Source: Spirochaetales bacterium (GTDB taxonomy: Bacteria; Spirochaetota; Spirochaetia; Sphaerochaetales; Sphaerochaetaceae). Taken from it: a DNA stretch of 8,133 bases. Position 1 is the first letter of the stretch. Each line of letters opens with the position of its first letter. The DNA lies in assembly GCA_012800465.1 (NCBI GenBank), contig JAAZJI010000205.1, positions 1 through 8,133 on the forward strand, given 5' to 3'. A program made the translations under genes and the position numbers. The notes under the pieces are model-generated. The model did not search any database, was not told the DNA's origin, and saw nothing but the letters and a program-made list of their open reading frames with translations. Positions 1-5,776 of this stretch are shown here, piece after piece.

Positions 1-843
1 CATAATAAGGTCAGCAAGCTGTATGGGCGAGATCCTTCGGTGCTGTATAGAGCGAGGGTGCCGAACGGAAGAGCGGGCGAAGAACATCACATCCGAATGG
101 GTCTGTTGACGGACGACAATGGGCTGCCGATCGCTTATGGGCTTTTCGGTGATGATGGATCGGCTCTCGCACGAATGATGAAAGAGGTTGATGAACAATT
201 GGAAATCCAAAAGGTTATCCATGTTTCAGATAAAGGGATGATCACCGCCAAGGATGAAGCGGATATCCTGGCCAACAAGGGAGGATATATTTTCGGCACC
301 TCCATATCGAAGGCCGATGCCGATATCAGGGCGGATATTCCGGACGAGACGGGATACAAGGAGCGGATGACGGTTCATGAGCGTCAGATCGTCTTCCGGG
401 ATGAGAACGGATACCATGTGATCCATACCAATGTCATCGGCTCCGAAGGCGATCCCTCATCATCGCTCTTCCGGCTCGAGAGGCCTGCAACGGCCTTGGA
501 TATCATCGATATGTATAAGAACCTACGGCGAATCGAGGAATGTTTTCTCGGAACCCTCCATAGCCAGGAGGAAGAATCCATCGAAGCCCACCTGCTGAGC
601 GGTTTCGTGAGTTTGCTCATCCTAAAGGTCCTGGAGCTGAAGACGGGGAAGAACATCGAGCTTGAAAAGATGGTCGACGATCTACGGAGATTGCAGGTGG
701 TGGAGGAGACGGATGATGTCTACCTGCTTGCTGAACCGACGAACATCATCAAGGCGATCGGAGACGCCATGAATCTGAATCTGATGAAAGTACGGTATAC
801 GGCACGGGAACTGAAGAACTTGGTGGCAAAAACACGAAAATAG
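1..843 (+). CDS. IS1634-like DDE transposase, C-terminal part (5' end outside window)
   Basis: The reading frame is open from base 1, so the true start lies upstream of the window; the GTG at 40 is only the first in-frame start-type codon. What remains resembles the C-terminal half of an IS4/IS1634-type transposase (DDE_Tnp_1 fold), which cuts and rejoins the ends of its insertion sequence. A GLLTDDNGLPIAYGLF stretch matches the family's strand before the second catalytic Asp. SDKGM (about codons 76-80 after the split point at 40 is removed, bases 226-240) carries that Asp. YKNLRRIEECF (about 514-546) carries the catalytic Glu. The conserved Arg and Lys that normally follow this Glu are absent, and the segment up to AHLL is about eight residues shorter than I expect, so the element may be inactive. 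The first catalytic Asp would lie outside the window. Terminal inverted repeats could not be identified without the left end. Family assignment is by motif recall, not by search. Confidence 0.75.
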   Translation, partial: HNKVSKLYGRDPSVLYRARVPNGRAGEEHHIRMGLLTDDNGLPIAYGLFGDDGSALARMMKEVDEQLEIQKVIHVSDKGMITAKDEADILANKGGYIFGTSISKADADIRADIPDETGYKERMTVHERQIVFRDENGYHVIHTNVIGSEGDPSSSLFRLERPATALDIIDMYKNLRRIEECFLGTLHSQEEESIEAHLLSGFVSLLILKVLELKTGKNIELEKMVDDLRRLQVVEETDDVYLLAEPTNIIKAIGDAMNLNLMKVRYTARELKNLVAKTRK

Positions 844-862
844 GGCCTCACGGAAAGGCCCT
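842..862 (-). terminator. Candidate intrinsic terminator between convergent genes
   Basis: A 7-bp perfect stem (842-848 with 856-862) encloses a 7-base loop. Read on the minus strand, the stem is followed by ATTTTCGTGTTTTT, a T-rich tract, which makes it a plausible Rho-independent terminator for the secreted-protein operon ending at 892. Read on the plus strand it directly follows the transposase stop but lacks a T tract. It could also be part of an insertion-sequence end. Confidence 0.55.
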
Positions 863-891
863 CGAGATCATTTCACACATTCAGACGATTA

Positions 892-1449
892 TCAGTTCTC
901 TCTTCGGAAATTGATGAAAAACTCTCCGGTATAGTTTCCGACCGGGAAGAGCTCCTCCTCAGTCTTTTTGAAGACGACGATCACGGTTCCGATCGGGGTA
1001 TCGTCCTGCCGACCGGCCTCGAACGTCGTCTTGACCTGGATTCGGTTGGGATCGGGATCGATGACGAACGTGTTTGAGCTCAGGTTGTCGGTTCGCAGCT
1101 CGGGCTTCAAGATTCCGCCGTTGTCCCCGCGAAACTCGCCGACGGAGAACGTCAGATACGCGCCGCTCCTCAGGTTCTGATTGGATGAATAGGCAAAGTG
1201 CAGAGGAACTTCCTGCACCCAGGATCTTTTATCATGGGCGGTAATGGGAAAGTCGAACGTCAGGATGTCGTCTTCGCCGATGAGATCATCATCCCTGCCT
1301 TCCCCTCTCACCGAGATCGTCAACTCCTGAGCTTTGATTGTCCCCTTCAGGCTGACCGAAACAGGTTCGCCTATCCCGACGGTGAACGTAGCACCCGCCA
1401 GCGGAAGAAGAAGAAATAATGTTATGCTCAATAGAAGTAATCTCTTCAT
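892..1449 (-). CDS. Small secreted protein, paralogue of the upstream gene
   Basis: This 185-residue protein is of unknown function. It begins with a clear signal peptide: KR at residues 2-3, a leucine-rich core (4-17) and a likely signal-peptidase I site after AGA at 18-20. The mature part has no cysteine, is rich in alternating hydrophobic residues and probably folds as beta strands. It resembles the gene upstream of it in the same order: VSVSLKGT (30-37), HFAYSSNQ (84-91) and PIGT followed by GNYTGEFFINF (152-155, 171-181). GAGGG lies about 4-8 bases before the ATG and supports this start. It is probably co-transcribed with the upstream paralogue, separated by 101 bp that hold a strong hairpin. 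The signal peptide supports export to periplasm or surface; no lipobox is seen. A structural subunit or surface protein is possible, but nothing in the sequence proves it. Confidence 0.8.
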   Translation of the reverse strand: MKRLLLLSITLFLLLPLAGATFTVGIGEPVSVSLKGTIKAQELTISVRGEGRDDDLIGEDDILTFDFPITAHDKRSWVQEVPLHFAYSSNQNLRSGAYLTFSVGEFRGDNGGILKPELRTDNLSSNTFVIDPDPNRIQVKTTFEAGRQDDTPIGTVIVVFKKTEEELFPVGNYTGEFFINFRREN

Positions 1450-1500
1450 GACACCCTCATTCTATCAAAGAAAGAGTTTAACCGAAAGCCCTGGAACAAG

Positions 1501-1526
1501 CAAAGCTGTGCAAGAGCACAGCTTTG
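1501..1526 (-). terminator. Strong intergenic hairpin, possible attenuator or RNA stabiliser
   Basis: CAAAGCTGTG (1501-1510) and CACAGCTTTG (1517-1526) form a perfect 10-bp stem with a 6-base loop, between the stop of the first secreted-protein gene (1551) and the start of the second (1449). On the minus strand the stem is followed by CTTGTTCC, which is only weakly T-rich, so it is a poor full terminator. It could act as a partial terminator that lowers expression of the second gene, or protect the 3' end of the first message. Confidence 0.6.
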
Positions 1527-1550
1527 GGATTGTCAGAAATCAAAATTGTA

Positions 1551-2102
1551 TTAGTTACCGACGACCGAGAACGTAAGGGTTAAGGTGTACGTACCCTTAG
1601 GAGCCTCATCAACGATCTTAGTGATGGCTGTGCCCTGAGGATCGTTCCCGGCCTTTGCCTGAGCAGCAATGACAACGATGTCCGTTGATATAATGTTCAT
1701 GTTGGTAAGCCCCAACTGTGCAAATACTTCAAACCCTTTGCCTTGAGTATAATCAGCACCAGTCATCGGGCTACCGCCTATCTTAAGGGTTCCGACCTGG
1801 ATGACGTCATTGTTTTTTTTGAAACCATCAATATAATCCACATACAGAGAACCCGCTATTGCCTGATTGGATTTATATCCATACGAGAAAGTCGTTCCGG
1901 TTGCAGAAAGAACATTTTCCGAATCGTACGTCTTCTCATAAACAAGCTCATCATTTTCCTTCACGCCGTGCCTAAAATATTCTCCTACCGTACCTCTAAG
2001 CGTAACCTTCACCTGGGAGTCTTGATCACCGGGCTCAGGCACCGCAAACACCCCCGTCAGAACCACTGCCAAGATCACTAAAAAAGCAATTAATTTTTTC
2101 AT
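1551..2102 (-). CDS. Small secreted protein, first gene of the paralogous pair
   Basis: This 183-residue protein has no recognised function. MKK, a hydrophobic core (residues 4-17) and VFA at 18-20 form a signal peptide with a likely cleavage after residue 20. The mature chain has no cysteines and is rich in Thr, Gly and Val, as expected for an exported beta-sandwich. VKVTLRGT (31-38), FSYGYKSNQ (72-80), and PQGT (155-158) plus KGTYTLTLTFSV (169-180) line up with the same-order motifs of the downstream gene, so the two are diverged duplicates. An AAGGAAAAGGA-type purine run lies just before the ATG. A near-consensus promoter lies about 60 bases upstream, suggesting strong expression. Base composition is visibly more AT-rich than the regulators, ATPase and right-hand operon, which could reflect transfer or different codon selection. 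Candidates include a surface or pilus-like subunit, but this is speculation. Confidence 0.82.
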   Translation of the reverse strand: MKKLIAFLVILAVVLTGVFAVPEPGDQDSQVKVTLRGTVGEYFRHGVKENDELVYEKTYDSENVLSATGTTFSYGYKSNQAIAGSLYVDYIDGFKKNNDVIQVGTLKIGGSPMTGADYTQGKGFEVFAQLGLTNMNIISTDIVVIAAQAKAGNDPQGTAITKIVDEAPKGTYTLTLTFSVVGN

Positions 2103-2161
2103 AGTCTTTTCCTTTTCCTTTTGGGGGCTATGCTCCCATGTAAATTCGTTTTTGTAATCTC

Positions 2162-2190
2162 ACTATACGGCATCCTCTCACATATGTCAA
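2162..2190 (-). promoter_or_regulatory. Sigma-70 promoter of the secreted-protein pair
   Basis: On the minus strand TTGACA (2190-2185) is followed after exactly 17 bases by TATAGT (2167-2162). The -35 is a perfect match and the -10 matches five of six consensus bases. The predicted transcript start is near 2155, giving a leader of about 50 bases before the ATG at 2102. The leader can form a short imperfect hairpin at 2122-2138. Confidence 0.85.
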
Positions 2191-2382
2191 GCTCCTCTGG
2201 ATAAAAAGGTATAAAATTATTTTGGATCTGTGCTGAAATGTTGGTTATTTGTTTTATTATAAACAGTTAGATGTTTTTCAACATATAACACATGTTCCCT
2301 GTTTTTCCGTTTTCGCTTGTGATGTCCGGTTGCGACCTTGGATTGATGGCATTTCACATATGGACATAAGCTGAACATCTGT

Positions 2383-2436
2383 CAGGTACCCCTCTGTTTC
2401 AGGGAAACCTGTGTCAGCCGAAAGGGATGATCCTTT
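2383..2436. other. Two adjacent potential stem-loops
   Basis: CAGGT (2383-2387) pairs with ACCTG (2407-2411), and inside it CCCT (2390-2393) pairs with AGGG (2401-2404) around a 7-base loop. Ten bases later AAAGG (2421-2425) pairs with CCTTT (2432-2436). Neither strand has a T tract after the second stem, so a terminator is not supported. I saw no promoter close enough to assign a transcript. Confidence 0.3.
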
Positions 2437-2531
2437 GCTCATATCGACAAAAAATCACCATAAGAGATTTGGCCGGATTCATGCGAATATGCAGGTTTTG
2501 GATGATACTTCTTACATCATATAGAGTTACC

Positions 2532-2552
2532 ATATTAACAATTTTGTAATAT
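2532..2552. promoter_or_regulatory. AT-rich dyad upstream of the first GntR regulator, candidate operator
   Basis: ATATTA (2532-2537) and TAATAT (2547-2552) form an inverted repeat around a core that includes ACAA (2538-2541) and TTGT (2544-2547). TTGTAA (2544-2549) is also inverted against TTACAA (2557-2562). The site lies about 50-65 bp upstream of the predicted -35. Its ACAA/TTGT core resembles the dyad in front of the second regulator, so autoregulation or cross-regulation is a reasonable inference. Confidence 0.4.
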
Positions 2553-2598
2553 GCTCTTACAATATCAAGAGTTAATTTTCACAAATCACTTCTAACTT

Positions 2599-2628
2599 CT
2601 GACATTTAATATTGCATCTTTGCATAAT
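2599..2628 (+). promoter_or_regulatory. Candidate promoter of the first GntR regulator
   Basis: CTGACA (2599-2604) and CATAAT (2623-2628) are separated by 18 bases; each hexamer matches sigma-70 consensus at five of six positions. The predicted transcript start is near 2635, about 40 bases before the chosen ATG at 2676. Confidence 0.55.
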
Positions 2629-2663
2629 ATATCGTAGGATGTCCGAAGAGAATGCACGTCGGT

Positions 2664-2670
2664 AGGGAGA
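2664..2670 (+). promoter_or_regulatory. Shine-Dalgarno site that fixes the start at 2676
   Basis: AGGGAGA lies five bases before ATG 2676. The in-frame ATG at 2652 has only a weak purine run before it. Starting at 2676 also makes the protein align from its first residue with the tandem paralogue (both have TKS at residues 7-9). Confidence 0.75.
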
Positions 2671-2675
2671 CACAC

Positions 2676-3404
2676 ATGGCTAAAGTGGTTGAAACGAAAT
2701 CATCGATCATCGCTGCGCAGTTGGAAGAAGATATTCTGGCAAAGAAGTATCCCGCCGGAGGGAGCCTTCCCAGTCAGCAGGAGCTTGCCGAGATGTTCGG
2801 CGCTTCGAGCCGTTCGATCCGGGAAGCGTTCAAGAGCCTGGAAGCCAAAGGCCTCATCAAGGTCCAGCAGGGAAGAAGAGCGGAAGTCCAGACCAACAGC
2901 CTCGAGCGCTTCGTGGAGACCCTCACCAGCTCGATGATCAGCACCAGCGCGATGGACAAGAAGATGATTCGGGACCTGATGCAGGTCCGGACCACGATCG
3001 AAGTCTCCGCCTCCCGCGAGCTTTCCCGCGATCCGAACCGAAACCTCATTGTCCGTTCCCTCAGCCGGGCGTGCACCCGAATGGAGCAGATCCTCCCCTC
3101 TCTCGAGAATACGAAGGACGAGGAGGCGCTCGCCGAATTCAAGGATGTGGAACTGGAGTTCCACGCGACCCTGATCAAATCCAACGACAACGCGATCCTC
3201 ACCCACATCTACGACTACCTCGCTCCCCAGCTGTACAGCGCGATGGAACGCCTCACCGAGACGTTCAAGGAACAGCAGAAGAAGGTGAACGAATATCGCT
3301 ACCTCGTCGACGCCCTTGAAAACGGCCAGACCGACTTGGCGGTCGCCCTGACCCTCGTGAACCTTACGAACATCAGCGAGAAGTTCGAAGCGCTCGAATT
3401 CTAA
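2676..3404 (+). CDS. GntR-family transcriptional regulator, FadR/FCD subfamily (copy 1)
   Basis: This 242-residue DNA-binding protein has a winged helix-turn-helix at about residues 8-72. LPSQQELAEMFGASSRSIREA (in two parts, 31-41 and 42-51) matches the GntR recognition-helix signature, and KGLIKVQQGRR (58-68) is the wing. Residues about 95-235 form an all-helical FCD ligand domain. In this family an Asp-x3-His pair and two later histidines usually bind a metal. Here I see Glu159-x3-His163, with Tyr207 and Asn229 where the later histidines are expected, so metal binding is probably lost or altered. The next gene is a close paralogue, sharing ALENGQTDLAVAL near the C-terminus, 177 bp downstream. 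The effector is unknown; FCD proteins usually sense small carboxylates or sugar acids. Targets could include its own promoter and the divergent secreted-protein operon. Family assignment is firm, ligand and regulon are not. Confidence 0.92.
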   Translation: MAKVVETKSSIIAAQLEEDILAKKYPAGGSLPSQQELAEMFGASSRSIREAFKSLEAKGLIKVQQGRRAEVQTNSLERFVETLTSSMISTSAMDKKMIRDLMQVRTTIEVSASRELSRDPNRNLIVRSLSRACTRMEQILPSLENTKDEEALAEFKDVELEFHATLIKSNDNAILTHIYDYLAPQLYSAMERLTETFKEQQKKVNEYRYLVDALENGQTDLAVALTLVNLTNISEKFEALEF

Positions 3405-3459
3405 GCAGATTCTTATGTCTTAAGTAGTAAAGGATCCACATCTCTTAGAACATGGAAAT

Positions 3460-3499
3460 ATACAGATGTCATCTACAAAAATTGTAGATACCGCTGTAT
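3460..3499. promoter_or_regulatory. Nested dyad upstream of the second GntR regulator, candidate operator
   Basis: ATCTACAA (3471-3478) and TTGTAGAT (3482-3489) form a perfect 8-bp inverted repeat with a 3-base spacer. Outside it ATACAG (3460-3465) and CTGTAT (3494-3499) form a further 6-bp inverted repeat with nearly the same centre. The right edge touches the predicted -35 at 3499-3504. A palindrome of this size next to a promoter fits a GntR dimer site. As RNA the hairpin would be AT-rich with no T tract after it, so it is a weak terminator candidate for copy 1. Confidence 0.6.
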
Positions 3500-3527
3500 T
3501 GTAACTATTTAGGTTCTGTTATATACT
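3499..3527 (+). promoter_or_regulatory. Promoter of the second GntR regulator
   Basis: TTGTAA (3499-3504) is followed after 17 bases by TATACT (3522-3527). The spacing is ideal and both hexamers are close to consensus. The predicted start is near 3534, giving a leader of about 48 bases with AAGGA at 3568-3572 before the ATG. Confidence 0.7.
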
Positions 3528-3581
3528 GTTGTTCAGGAACAAACTTCCAACGTATGACATCATTTTCAAGGACTATATAAG

Positions 3582-4334
3582 ATGAGCGACCTTCCACAGA
3601 CCAAATCAACGGTGATAGCCCAGACGATCGAACGCTGGATCAAGGACGGCACATTGGAGTGTGGCTCCTTTCTGCCCTCTCAAGTCGAACTCGCCGAGCA
3701 GTTCAGGACCTCCAGCCGCCCGATCCGCGAGGCGCTGAAGATTCTCGAAGCCCGGGGGCTGGTGGTTCTCTCCCAGGGCCGGCGAGCTCAGATCCGCTCC
3801 AACAACCTCGACCACTACGTGATGAGCGTCTCCTCCTCGATCCTGAACAGCGACATCAGCCACTCCAAGCTGCTGAAGAACCTGATGCAGGTGCGCCTTA
3901 CCGTCGCCAGCAGCGCCGCACGGAACTTTTCCCGCCTCGAAGGCAGAAAGCGATATCTCACCCAGCTGTGGGCCGCCAGCCGACAGATGGAGGTCTCCCT
4001 TCCGGGAATCTACGCCCGGGAAGCCCAGGCGACCCAATCCTTCCTCGACGCCGAGATGGATTTCCACCACATCCTCGTGATGGCGAACAACAACCAGATC
4101 TTAAGCGCGATCTACGAGAACCTCTCCCCCCTGCTCGACCAGGCGATGCGGTCGATCCGCTTCAGCGCCGGTCAGCTGGACAAGCGGGCGAAGAACTACG
4201 CCTACCTCTGCGAAGCGCTGGAGAACGGACAGACGGATCTTGCGGTCGCCCTGGTGATGGTCATCCTCTCCACCCTCGAGGACAAGGTTCTCGACTCCTA
4301 TCCCGAGGAACAGCGCCGAGCCTCGTACGCCTAG
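3582..4334 (+). CDS. GntR-family transcriptional regulator, FadR/FCD subfamily (copy 2)
   Basis: This 250-residue paralogue of the preceding gene aligns from the first residue (TKS at 7-9). The winged helix is at about 8-72, with LPSQVELAEQF (31-41) and SSRPIREALKILEARGL (44-60). The FCD domain covers about 95-233. Metal-site residues again depart from the family: Glu158-x3-His162, then Tyr206 and Ile228 where histidines are expected. The recognition helices differ (copy 1 GASSRSIREAFKSLE, copy 2 RTSSRPIREALKILE), so the DNA targets may overlap but not be identical. It carries a C-terminal extension (about 234-250) ending in EEQRRASYA that copy 1 lacks. AAGGA lies nine bases before the ATG. 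It has its own promoter and the ABC ATPase gene starts 18 bp after its stop. Regulation of the ATPase/flavodoxin genes or of copy 1 is possible; the effector is unknown. Confidence 0.92.
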   Translation: MSDLPQTKSTVIAQTIERWIKDGTLECGSFLPSQVELAEQFRTSSRPIREALKILEARGLVVLSQGRRAQIRSNNLDHYVMSVSSSILNSDISHSKLLKNLMQVRLTVASSAARNFSRLEGRKRYLTQLWAASRQMEVSLPGIYAREAQATQSFLDAEMDFHHILVMANNNQILSAIYENLSPLLDQAMRSIRFSAGQLDKRAKNYAYLCEALENGQTDLAVALVMVILSTLEDKVLDSYPEEQRRASYA

Positions 4335-4337
4335 TCG

Positions 4338-4346
4338 TGCTATACT
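4338..4346 (+). promoter_or_regulatory. Extended -10 promoter giving a probable leaderless mRNA
   Basis: TGCTATACT is an extended -10 element (TGn plus TATACT). No good -35 is seen 16-18 bases upstream. Transcription would start about 6-7 bases downstream, at or within a base of the A of the ATPase start codon at 4353. Confidence 0.55.
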
Positions 4347-4352
4347 CCCCGT

Positions 4353-5132
4353 ATGCACACTCTCATCGAACTCGGACACGCCACCGTCCAGCGCCTCGGC
4401 CAGCGGATCCTCGATGATGTCTCCTTCACCGTCAGGCGGAACGAGCACGTCGCGATCATCGGCCCCAACGGAGCTGGAAAGTCGACGCTGGTCCAAGTCC
4501 TCAGCATGGAGGTCCATCCCCTCCATACCCCCGAATTCAAGCGCATTCTCTTCGGCAAGTCCCGATGGCGGATTCTGGAACTGAGAAACCATCTCGGAAT
4601 CGTATCGGCGAGCCTCCAGCACATGTGCACCTCCACCTACAAGGCGTGGGAGATCGTCGTCAGCGGCTTCTTCAGCTCGATCGGCCTGGCGTTCCACCAT
4701 CTCGTGGAGGAATCCCACCTTGAGCGGGCGAGGGAGGTCATGGACACCTACGGAATCCTTCCGCTGTGGGAGAAGCAGATGAACCGGCTCTCCAGCGGGG
4801 AGGCTCGCCGGGTCCTCCTGGCCCGGGCGGCAGTGCATGAACCGGAGGTGATGCTCCTTGATGAGGCGGGATCCTCGCTGGACTTCCCCAGCCGCCACAC
4901 CTACCGTAAAAGCCTCGAGCAGCTCGACTGGGAAGGCAAGACGATCATCCTCGCCACCCATGAGCTCAGCGAGATCATCCCCGCGATCGGGCGGGTGGTG
5001 GTGATGAAGAACGGGGCGATCGTGGCCGACGGCCCGAAAGCGGAGATCCTCGATGAAACCCTCCTCCGGGAGGTGTACGAGACGCCGATCTACCTCGATT
5101 ACCGGGACGGACTCTATTCGGTGTGGTCTTAA
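4353..5132 (+). CDS. ABC transporter ATP-binding protein, ModF/YlmA-like
   Basis: This 259-residue single ATPase domain has all main nucleotide-binding motifs: Walker A GPNGAGKST (37-45), ABC signature LSSGE (146-150), Walker B VMLLDE (166-171), D-loop SSLD (174-177) and the switch His203 (ATHE). The region LGIVSASLQ followed by VVSGFFSSIGL (81-111) is typical of the stand-alone ATPases grouped with ModF/PhrA and YlmA (COG1119), whose transported substrate is generally not established. No permease or binding protein is encoded next to it, so it may serve a distant permease or a non-transport role. No Shine-Dalgarno sequence precedes the ATG, yet no later ATG can be used without losing Walker A, which supports leaderless translation from the TGCTATACT promoter just upstream. 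The flavodoxin-fold gene follows after 50 bp. The ATPase class is certain; the partner is unknown. Confidence 0.93.
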   Translation: MHTLIELGHATVQRLGQRILDDVSFTVRRNEHVAIIGPNGAGKSTLVQVLSMEVHPLHTPEFKRILFGKSRWRILELRNHLGIVSASLQHMCTSTYKAWEIVVSGFFSSIGLAFHHLVEESHLERAREVMDTYGILPLWEKQMNRLSSGEARRVLLARAAVHEPEVMLLDEAGSSLDFPSRHTYRKSLEQLDWEGKTIILATHELSEIIPAIGRVVVMKNGAIVADGPKAEILDETLLREVYETPIYLDYRDGLYSVWS

Positions 5133-5147
5133 GCGCTCCGGGTGGTG

Positions 5148-5153
5148 TATAAT
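5148..5153 (+). promoter_or_regulatory. Consensus -10 element before the flavodoxin-like gene
   Basis: TATAAT matches the -10 consensus perfectly, with a poor -35 (TGGTCT at 5124-5129, three of six). The predicted start near 5160 leaves a leader of about 23 bases containing GAGGG (5172-5176), so the gene may be expressed on its own as well as by readthrough from the ATPase. Confidence 0.55.
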
Positions 5154-5182
5154 CAGGTATACGAAAAAAGCGAGGGTACCTC

Positions 5183-5776
5183 ATGAAACGTTGTTCAATC
5201 ATCATCCATAGCGTCAGCGGCAATTGTTTTATCATCGGGAACTACCTGAAGGAACTGATGGAGGAACGGAACGTCGATGCCCGCCTCTATCGGGTCGACG
5301 ACCCCGATCTCCACATCTGGGCGAACACCCAGGAGACGACCAACGAGTTCTACGAAGACATCTGCGAGCTTCCGCTGGTCGGAGAATCCACCCTGCACAA
5401 GAGCGACATGATCATCCTCGGCGGACCGACCCGATTCGGAAACATCTCGGCGGAGATGAAGACGTTTCTCGACACCACGCTGCCGCTCAGCAGGAACAAG
5501 AGCCTAGAGACGAAGTTCTTCGCCTGCTTCACCTCCTGCTCGAACTCGACGTGCGAGGGAGCGCACACCCTCAACTCGCTGATCTACTGGGCGCAATCGA
5601 TGGGCATGCTCCACATCCCCTTCGGGGTCCACGATGAGCTGGAGTTCAGCGACCAGCCGGTCTCGGGCATCGTCCACCTCGCCGGAAAGGAGGACTCGAT
5701 CCGCCCCGGCGATCGGCTCGGCCACGAGCTCGAGGTGTACGCCGACACCCTCGCCGCCTACATCCAGGAAGACTAA
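5183..5776 (+). CDS. Flavodoxin-fold / NAD(P)H-dependent FMN oxidoreductase-like protein
   Basis: This 197-residue cytoplasmic protein has the flavodoxin/WrbA fold. HSVSGN (9-14) is in the place of the FMN phosphate-binding loop. GGPTRFGNISAEMKTFLD (80-97) is the hallmark stretch of WrbA-like and flavodoxin-like reductases, where the PTRFGN segment contacts the flavin ring. GMLHIPFG (141-148) matches the later conserved strand. It probably binds FMN and transfers electrons to a quinone, a metal or a small organic acceptor. Three cysteines cluster at 115, 119 and 124, a position where relatives usually have few, and could bind a metal or take part in redox chemistry. GAGGG six bases before the ATG supports the start. 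The stop codon overlaps that of the convergent ParB/Srx-like gene. Pairing with the ATPase may be only positional. Confidence 0.85.
   Translation: MKRCSIIIHSVSGNCFIIGNYLKELMEERNVDARLYRVDDPDLHIWANTQETTNEFYEDICELPLVGESTLHKSDMIILGGPTRFGNISAEMKTFLDTTLPLSRNKSLETKFFACFTSCSNSTCEGAHTLNSLIYWAQSMGMLHIPFGVHDELEFSDQPVSGIVHLAGKEDSIRPGDRLGHELEVYADTLAAYIQED

Larger units (their letters stand above)
2191..2651. other. AT-rich divergent intergenic control region, no gene seen
   Basis: About 460 bp between the secreted-protein promoter and the first regulator gene hold no convincing coding frame. The stretch contains repeated ATGTT/AACAT half-sites (2238-2242, 2271-2275, 2280-2284, 2292-2296), a second copy of TCACATATG (2354-2362; the first, 2178-2186, overlaps the secreted-gene -35), two consecutive potential hairpins (2383-2411 and 2421-2436), an AT-rich dyad (2532-2552) and the regulator promoter. 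It looks like a control region read in both directions; an unannotated small RNA is possible but not shown. Confidence 0.6.

Noticed and set aside
2652..2675. Upstream ATG at 2652 as the start of the first GntR regulator
   Set aside because: It adds eight residues with no match in the paralogue; AGGGAGA is correctly placed for ATG 2676 and the alignment begins there.
3471..3489. Hairpin after the first regulator as an intrinsic terminator
   Set aside because: The stem is AT-rich with no following T tract and abuts the next gene's promoter, which fits an operator better.
4101..4961. Minus-strand open frame of 286 codons opposite the second regulator and the ABC ATPase
   Set aside because: The plus strand encodes full ABC motifs here; the antisense product has low-complexity acidic composition and no motif.
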